Source of the DNA: JAYPWI01 sp964629575
GTDB taxonomy: Bacteria > Actinomycetota > Acidimicrobiia > Acidimicrobiales > Poriferisodalaceae
Length of the DNA: 64,000 nucleotides
Assembly: GCA_964629575.1 (NCBI GenBank)
Contig: CAZVUM010000010.1
Coordinates: 1-64,000 of the forward strand
Reading direction: 5' to 3'
Shown: one piece after another, positions 59,306-64,000 of the stretch
Numbering within the stretch: position 1 is the stretch's first letter
How the letters are laid out: every line of letters begins with the position of its first letter
Program-made: the position numbers and the translations under genes
Notes under the pieces: generated by a model
Told to the model about the DNA's origin: nothing
The model's database searches: none
Seen by the model: only the letters and a program-made list of their open reading frames with translations

Positions 59306-59356
59306 CACCCAAGTTGAGCAACGTTGGTGCCTGACACCGAAGTTGCTCAACTTCGG
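59306..59356. repeat. Inverted repeat, family B copy 2
   Basis: AAGTTGAGCAAC and GTTGCTCAACTT arms around TTGGTGCCTGACACCG. It matches 29697-29747 in arms, core and length and again begins 4 bp after a stop codon, with the next gene start 26-35 bp beyond. Confidence 0.92.
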
Positions 59357-59390
59357 AACCGCTCGGCCGCGATCGGCAACAATGGGGTCC

Positions 59391-60515
59391 ATGGGGGCAC
59401 CACTGAAGACCGACGAGCGCGTACCCGTCTATGACGCGGACGCGCACATCTGCGAGCCACCGGCGGTGTGGGAGGACTACTGCGACCCCGCCTTTCGGGA
59501 CCGCGTGCTGCGCGCCGGGCTGACCGACGAGGGCAAGGACGTCCTCTACGCCAACGGCGAAGCGACGGGCGCCAGCGCCGCGCCTGCCTGCATCCCGGGC
59601 CAGTACGCCAACCCCGACATCACGTGGAACGACATCGTTCCGGGGAGCTACGACCCCGCCGCTCGCCTGAAGGTGATGGACCAAGAAGGTCTCGACGCGG
59701 CCTTGATGTTCCCGTCGATCCACCTGTTGAGCGGAGACATCCGTGAGACCGACGTCGCCGCGGCCAACGCTCGCGCCTACAACCGGTGGATGGCCGACTT
59801 CGTCACCGAGGATCCGGATCGCCTGTACGGCATGGGGGTGTGTCCGCTGCAGTCGGTCGACGCCGCGGTCGCCGAGATCGAGTTCATCGCCGAGTCGCGC
59901 CTCACGGGCTTCACGTTCCGTCCAGAGCGCTACAACGGCCTCGAGCTGTTCGATCCCGAGATGGAGCGCGTGTGGTCGGCCGCCGAAGACCACGACCTCA
60001 CGATCGGGATCCACGGCAGCTTCGGGTCGCGGATGAAGAGCTTCGCCAGGACGCGCTACGAGAATCAGTTCTACGTCCACATGGTGTGCCACCCCTTCGA
60101 GCAGATGGCCTGCGTCATGGAGGTCGTGGCGAGCGGCATCCTCGACGGGCATCCTCGACTGCGCGTCGGCTTCTTCGAGAGTGGGCTCGGCTGGCTGCCG
60201 TACTGGCTCGAGCGGCTCGACGAGCACAAGGAGTCCATGGGGCATCTCGTCCCCCGGCTGCAGCGCGAGCCCACCGAGATCTGGTCGGACCAGTGCTTCG
60301 TGACGATGGAGGCCGGGGAGGGCGAGGCGTTCGCTCAGCTCGCCGACATGGGTCTCGCCCACACCGTCGTGTGGGGATCCGACTATCCGCACTACGACTG
60401 CACGTACCCGGGAGCGCTGGCGGAGCTCGACGAGAGCTTCGCGCGGGTCGCCAAGACCGACCTTCGCGAGCAGGTCGTCTACACGAATGCTCGCCGCTAC
60501 ATGGGGCTGGCGTAG
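59391..60515 (+). CDS. Amidohydrolase-2 family metal-dependent hydrolase
   Basis: A 374-residue TIM-barrel protein of the amidohydrolase 2 (decarboxylase/hydrolase) group. The metal motif is YDADAHICEPP (His19, Glu22) at the N-terminus, GIHGSFGSRM in the barrel, and the final WGSDYPHYDCTYPGAL with the catalytic Asp. Members hydrolyse or decarboxylate aromatic and polyketide-type acids. Two in-frame ATGs (59382, 59391) are possible; GGGG just before the second slightly favours it. It is an intact relative of the family whose decayed member lies at 11320-11819. Confidence 0.9.
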   Translation: MGAPLKTDERVPVYDADAHICEPPAVWEDYCDPAFRDRVLRAGLTDEGKDVLYANGEATGASAAPACIPGQYANPDITWNDIVPGSYDPAARLKVMDQEGLDAALMFPSIHLLSGDIRETDVAAANARAYNRWMADFVTEDPDRLYGMGVCPLQSVDAAVAEIEFIAESRLTGFTFRPERYNGLELFDPEMERVWSAAEDHDLTIGIHGSFGSRMKSFARTRYENQFYVHMVCHPFEQMACVMEVVASGILDGHPRLRVGFFESGLGWLPYWLERLDEHKESMGHLVPRLQREPTEIWSDQCFVTMEAGEGEAFAQLADMGLAHTVVWGSDYPHYDCTYPGALAELDESFARVAKTDLREQVVYTNARRYMGLA

Positions 60516-60519
60516 ATCC

Positions 60520-62007
60520 TCAGCTGACGACTGCCGCCGAGCTCGCGAGCACGGCACCGCCGAGAAGGAGCGCCTCGAGGGTCAGAAGCCCTCGGGTGAG
60601 GCCGCCCCATCGAGTGCCGCGGCGGAGCCGGGGAGCGAGAAGGACGCGGTTGACGACCACCAGCGCCAGCGCCCCGGTCAGCAGTGCCACCTTCGGTCCC
60701 GCGAGGACCTCTCCGCTGGGGCGTCCCGCGACGACAGCGCCGGCGAGGCCGGAGACCCCGAGGACTGCGGCGGCGACCATGACCAGCCGCCCTGCGGAGA
60801 CCACCATTGCCGGGGCGTCCAGCGGTTGCCTGGCGGCGAAGCGTCGGCTCAAGACGGCGATCGCCGCGCCTGCCGTTCCGAGCCAGATCGCCGCGGCAGC
60901 GGTGTGGAGCAGGGCGAACGGAAACAGGAAGAGACCTTCGCCACGGGCGAGTGTGTCGCTGACCGCGAGGGCGAGTACGGCGAGTGCACCGCTACCGATG
61001 GCCGCAGGCGCCGTCGTCAGGTCATAGCGCCACGACATGGCCGGGTGGGGATCGCCGATTGGTGCGCATGGCGCCACACCGCGCGGTGCGGACGATCCGG
61101 CCTCGACGAGCAGCGGTTGTTCGACGGTAGAGGCGACCGACGCCACTTTCGGTGTGAGGCCGCGTCTCCCGCTCAGGGTCGCTGCGCCGCCCGCAGCGAC
61201 GAGCACCGCGCCGAGTTCGAACCAGGCGGAGGTCGTCAGTGCGTCGACCCACGACGTCGGCGTCAGCACAGACCCGACCGGGGACGAGCCTGTGCGGGCG
61301 ACAGCGATCGCAGCTATGGCAGTACCCGCGACCGCGGCCACGATGGCTGCGGAGCGTGTCCAGCGCACCAACCAGCGGATTTCGTCGGCTGGGCCAGTGT
61401 GGAGCCACCCGAGGAACAACAGCGATCCGACCAGCAGGAGCGCCGCGACGTCCCGCGTGGTGCGGACGGTCTCTGCTGCCCGTTCCCAGGTGACGATGTC
61501 GCCGACGCGCGTTCGGAATTCGCCGAGGGGGGTCTCGCTCGATGCGTCGCCGAGTGAGCCGACGGCGATGGGTCCATCGATCAGCGGCGGCGCAGACTGT
61601 CGGCCGGTCAGGCCCGGTCCGTCGGAGACTCCATCCACCATGACCTCGAACGGGAGCACGCCGCGTCGCGTGGTGTCTCCTTGTCCGACCGCCCACTCGA
61701 GTCTGTAGCGGCCGCCCGGGAGCGGTTCGTCGAAGGTGAGGGTCACGACCGTGGCGGTAGTGGTGGTCGTGAAGCGAGCTTCGAAGCCGTTGTGATCGAC
61801 GACCTCGAACGTGTCTCTGGTCGTGTGGATGCGCTCGTCGAACTGCAGCCAGATCATCGGTACGGGCCCAGCCAAAAGGTCTCCGGTCCGGGGTGAGCTG
61901 TCCACGAGAGTCGCGGCCTGGGCTGGCGCGGCCGAGCCCACGATCACGGTGACGAGCACCCCCATGAGGACCAGGAGCCGGAGGCCGACTCCGGTGCGTA
62001 CGGACAC
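60520..62007 (-). CDS. CopC-CopD fusion, copper-resistance family
   Basis: A 495-residue membrane protein. A signal peptide ends near SAAPAQA, then a CopC-like beta domain (TLVDSSPRTGDLLAGPVP to GGRYRLEWAVGQGDT) and a CopD domain of about eight helices. Canonical CopC begins with a copper-binding His just after cleavage (QAHA...); here the sequence reads AQAATLVDS, so that ligand is absent. Copper handling is thus uncertain. Start is uncertain: GTG at 62007 fits a normal signal peptide, the frame extends to a TTG at 62052. Divergent from ArsR. Confidence 0.85.
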   Translation of the reverse strand: MSVRTGVGLRLLVLMGVLVTVIVGSAAPAQAATLVDSSPRTGDLLAGPVPMIWLQFDERIHTTRDTFEVVDHNGFEARFTTTTTATVVTLTFDEPLPGGRYRLEWAVGQGDTTRRGVLPFEVMVDGVSDGPGLTGRQSAPPLIDGPIAVGSLGDASSETPLGEFRTRVGDIVTWERAAETVRTTRDVAALLLVGSLLFLGWLHTGPADEIRWLVRWTRSAAIVAAVAGTAIAAIAVARTGSSPVGSVLTPTSWVDALTTSAWFELGAVLVAAGGAATLSGRRGLTPKVASVASTVEQPLLVEAGSSAPRGVAPCAPIGDPHPAMSWRYDLTTAPAAIGSGALAVLALAVSDTLARGEGLFLFPFALLHTAAAAIWLGTAGAAIAVLSRRFAARQPLDAPAMVVSAGRLVMVAAAVLGVSGLAGAVVAGRPSGEVLAGPKVALLTGALALVVVNRVLLAPRLRRGTRWGGLTRGLLTLEALLLGGAVLASSAAVVS

Positions 62008-62045
62008 GGTGAGTCGGTCGGCGCGGAGCCGATCGCCTATAGCCC

Positions 62046-62092
62046 TTGACAATCGACCGACACCTTCCTACTTTCCAAGTCAGTTAATTAAC
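62046..62092 (+). promoter_or_regulatory. ArsR promoter: TTGACA-17-TACTTT plus GTTAATTAAC palindrome
   Basis: A consensus -35 box TTGACA (62046-62051), a 17-nt spacer and TACTTT (62069-62074) point to ArsR. A perfect 10-bp palindrome GTTAATTAAC (62083-62092) sits at the expected transcription start, a natural ArsR operator position. Auto-repression is inferred. Confidence 0.7.
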
Positions 62093-62120
62093 AAGTATGG
62101 AAACTGACAGGAGGGGCGTG

Positions 62121-62477
62121 GTGGTTGTCGCACTCGAAGACGAGCAGTTGTCCGAGACGTTCGCCGCCCTGGCCAACTCCACGCGCCGGGCGATCCTCGC
62201 CCGCTTGGCCACCGGCTCGGCCAGCGTCAACGAGCTCGCCGAACCTTTCGACATGAGCCTGCCGGCGATCTCCAAGCACGTGAAGGTGCTCGAGAACGCC
62301 GGGCTGATCGTGCGCAGCCGCCGAGCCCAATATCGGCCCTGCACCTTCGAACCCGCACGGCTCGAGGCGGTCTCCGAGTGGGCCGATCGCCAGCGCCAGC
62401 TCTGGAGCGACAGCTTCGACCGCCTCGCCGACTACCTCGACGATCTGCAAACACCTCGACAACGGAGAACGACATGA
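62121..62477 (+). CDS. ArsR-family transcriptional regulator
   Basis: A 118-residue winged-helix repressor. The DNA-binding core is FAALANSTRRAILARLATG, VNELAEPFDMSLPAISKHVK and VLENAGLIVRSRRAQYRPC, characteristic of the ArsR branch paired with SRPBCC proteins. No metal-binding Cys pair in the recognition helix, so it probably does not sense arsenic. AGGAGG at 62109-62114 places the start at GTG 62121 (6 nt), although ATG 62097 is in frame without a ribosome site. ATGA overlap with the SRPBCC gene; divergent from CopC-CopD. Confidence 0.92.
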   Translation: MVVALEDEQLSETFAALANSTRRAILARLATGSASVNELAEPFDMSLPAISKHVKVLENAGLIVRSRRAQYRPCTFEPARLEAVSEWADRQRQLWSDSFDRLADYLDDLQTPRQRRTT

Positions 62478-62968
62478 CCAACGCCGACGCGACCCAGTCC
62501 GTGGTGATCGAGCGCGAACTCGATGCCCCCGCGAGGCTGGTGTGGCAGATGTGGACCGATTCGAGCCACTTCGCCGCCTGGTACGGACCGACGGGTGCCA
62601 GCATTCCGGTCGCCGACATGGACGTCAGGGTCGGCGGCTCGCGGCACATTTGCATGGAGATGCAGACGCCGGACGGCCCGATGCAGATGTGGTTCGTCGG
62701 CGAGTACCGGGAGATCGAGGACGGAACGCGGCTGGTGTACACCGAGGCGATGTCCGATGCGGACGGCAACGTGAGGTCGCCCGCGGAAATGGGCATGCCC
62801 GATGGTCATCCCACCGTCACCGAGATCACGGTCGAGCTCGAAGATCTGGGCGCGACCACGCGGATGGTGATGACCCATGCGGGAGTTCCCGCCGACTCCC
62901 CTGGTGCGATGGGCTGGCAGATGGCCCTGGACAAGCTGGTGGAGCACCTGGAGACCCAGACACGATAG
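62474..62968 (+). CDS. SRPBCC (AHSA1-like) domain protein
   Basis: A 164-residue START-like fold protein. It shows VVIERELDAPARLVWQMWTD, FAAWYGPTGASIPVADMDVR with the typical W-xG-P segment, and a C-terminal helix GAMGWQMALDKLVEHLE. The fold binds hydrophobic ligands in a deep cavity. Such genes almost always follow an ArsR gene in one operon, as here (4-bp overlap), and may act as ligand sensor or enzyme. Function not established. Confidence 0.92.
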   Translation: MTNADATQSVVIERELDAPARLVWQMWTDSSHFAAWYGPTGASIPVADMDVRVGGSRHICMEMQTPDGPMQMWFVGEYREIEDGTRLVYTEAMSDADGNVRSPAEMGMPDGHPTVTEITVELEDLGATTRMVMTHAGVPADSPGAMGWQMALDKLVEHLETQTR

Positions 62969-62979
62969 TCCTCCGTTTC

Positions 62980-63018
62980 GGGCGCACCACGGCTCGGAAT
63001 CCGAGCGGTGGTGCACCC
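62980..63018. terminator. Bidirectional hairpin between convergent genes
   Basis: Arms GCACCAC-G-GCTCGG and CCGAGC-G-GTGGTGC, inside GGG/CCC, loop AAT. It lies between the stops of the SRPBCC gene (+) and MaoC-like gene (-). An AAAAA tract follows on the + strand instead of T, so it is not a canonical rho-independent terminator. Confidence 0.6.
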
Positions 63019-63079
63019 AAAAACCGGGACGTCGCTTCCGTCGAGGTGGATGCGCCACGGACCCCAGCGTGGCAGCAGC

Positions 63080-63964
63080 TCAGGCGGCGTCGAGAACGAT
63101 CATTCCCCGATCCACCGCGGCACCACCGTCCTCGCCCCGCACCTCGAAGCGAACGAGCTCCTGGCTGTCGCCGTGCGGGCGGACGTCGAAGACGCGGGTC
63201 GTGATCGTCGAGGGCATGAGCACCATGGAGCCGAAGCGACCCACGATTCGGCGAATCCGTTGGGGATCTCCCCCCGCCACTGCATCGACCACGGCGGAAA
63301 CACCGAGCGCCAGCGTCGCGGTTCCGTGGAGGATGATCGCCGGGAGACCTGCAGCCTCGGCGACGGCAGCGTCGGTGTGGATCGGGTTCCAGATCTTCGC
63401 GGACTCCGTGTAGGTGTGGGCGGCACCGTGGGCCACGGGGATGGGGATCTCGTGGAGTGCGGAGTCCGGCGCCTCGCCGAAGTCGATGGGGTCGGGGTGG
63501 GTCGGCGCTGGGACGTCCTCGCCGCTCGTGGGGACGCCGAGGTACATGCCGCCTTGGTGCGTGGTGGCTACGGGCTCGCCGTCGCCATCCACGGTCTCGA
63601 TGCACATCGTGGAGTACGCCCCAGGCTTCTTCTGCTCGACGCCGACGTAGGTGAGGCTCGTGTGAAGCACGTCGCCCGGTCGTACGAGCCGGTGGATGGT
63701 GAGGTCATGGGTGGCGTGCACCGACTGCCTGGTCTCTTCTGGAGCGATGCCCCACCGGTCGGCGATCTCGCGCCCCTGGACGATCACCGGCCACTCGGGA
63801 CACACCGGAAACATCGGATGGGCGACCACGTCCCTCGAGGAGGTGTCGAAATAGCAATCCTGGGTATCGCCGAGGGCGGCCGCGTAGGCCATTGTCCAAC
63901 GAGCGTCCACCTCGTGGACAAGGGGTCCGATCGTGTCCCCGACCATCGAAGTCGGAACGGGCAT
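63080..63964 (-). CDS. MaoC-like double hot-dog enoyl-CoA hydratase
   Basis: A 294-residue protein with two hot-dog domains, like the hydratase 2 of multifunctional beta-oxidation enzymes. The first half is the cryptic domain (GDTIGPLVHEVDARWTMAYA). The second carries the catalytic IWNPIHTDAAVAEAAGLPAI with the Asp/His pair and ILHGTATLALGVS. It would hydrate trans-2-enoyl-CoA to the R-3-hydroxyacyl-CoA, for example in sterol side-chain or fatty-acid breakdown. The region upstream contains GTACTGAACG, matching part of the 15.1 kb operator. Confidence 0.9.
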   Translation of the reverse strand: MPVPTSMVGDTIGPLVHEVDARWTMAYAAALGDTQDCYFDTSSRDVVAHPMFPVCPEWPVIVQGREIADRWGIAPEETRQSVHATHDLTIHRLVRPGDVLHTSLTYVGVEQKKPGAYSTMCIETVDGDGEPVATTHQGGMYLGVPTSGEDVPAPTHPDPIDFGEAPDSALHEIPIPVAHGAAHTYTESAKIWNPIHTDAAVAEAAGLPAIILHGTATLALGVSAVVDAVAGGDPQRIRRIVGRFGSMVLMPSTITTRVFDVRPHGDSQELVRFEVRGEDGGAAVDRGMIVLDAA

Positions 63965-64000
63965 GGGGGCCTCCTCAACAGCGTCGTACTGAACGGTGTC

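Noticed and set aside
63989..64000. Full operator palindrome upstream of the MaoC gene
   Set aside because: Only the half site TACTGAACG is present. The other side does not match and the window ends, so it is used only as weak support.

Overview
The window is a high-GC, densely packed actinobacterial chromosome segment. It has many 4-bp GTGA/ATGA overlaps and frequent GTG starts. The best fit is an uncultured member of the Acidimicrobiia. The grounds are several luciferase-like (probably F420-dependent) oxidoreductases, double-length CaiB/BaiF CoA-transferases, many acyl-CoA and steroid-type enzymes, MMPL and CopC-CopD fusion proteins, and a short HU protein. Five runs of exactly 100 N mark scaffold joins, as in a metagenome-assembled or draft genome. 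No rRNA, tRNA, CRISPR, prophage or transposase gene was seen.

Layout. 1-5.8 kb: an MFS transporter (cut by the window edge), a fused CoA-transferase and a methyltransferase, facing an FKBP, patatin and DUF2786 cluster. 5.9-12.8 kb: a TetR regulator divergent from an MMPL exporter and a carotenoid oxygenase, then an epoxide-hydrolase-like gene, a decayed amidohydrolase and an SDR. 13-16 kb: three genes damaged by gaps (LLM oxidoreductase, exonuclease III, phosphotransferase) and a CinA-like gene. 16-25.5 kb: a second fused CoA-transferase operon with an LLM oxidoreductase and a serine hydrolase, a gene-free stretch that looks like a structured RNA with a strong terminator, an LLM plus acyl-CoA ligase pair, and an unusual DNA-binding, membrane and glycoside-hydrolase fusion. 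25.6-30.9 kb: phosphoribosyltransferase, lipases, an FAD oxidoreductase, a creatininase and two tandem quinone-reductase paralogues.

31-35.2 kb: a cytosine-deaminase-like amidohydrolase followed by a complete NMT1/NitT-type ABC importer, probably one base or cofactor salvage unit. 35.2-42.4 kb: an LLM enzyme, queF with a GMP-reductase-like gene, an acetyltransferase, and two type-II PLP enzymes upstream of an MFS exporter. 42.4-50 kb: a sulfatase, a UvrD-type helicase (cut by a gap), HU, an MFS gene, an FmdB zinc ribbon, and an orphan ParA followed by a 28-bp tandem array. 50-64 kb: a P450 divergent from an enoyl-CoA hydratase, alcohol dehydrogenase and DHA2 exporter operon, a two-subunit acyl-CoA carboxylase, a 53-residue membrane protein, an esterase, an amidohydrolase, CopC-CopD divergent from an ArsR-SRPBCC pair, and a MaoC-like hydratase.

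The dominant biochemical theme is activation, CoA transfer, carboxylation, hydration and redox of lipid- or terpenoid-like acids. The least explained features are non-coding. At least four families of palindromic or direct repeats sit almost immediately after stop codons, and in two places a repeat supplies the stop codon. There is also a likely structured RNA at 20.5-20.7 kb and the repeat array at the 3' end of parA.
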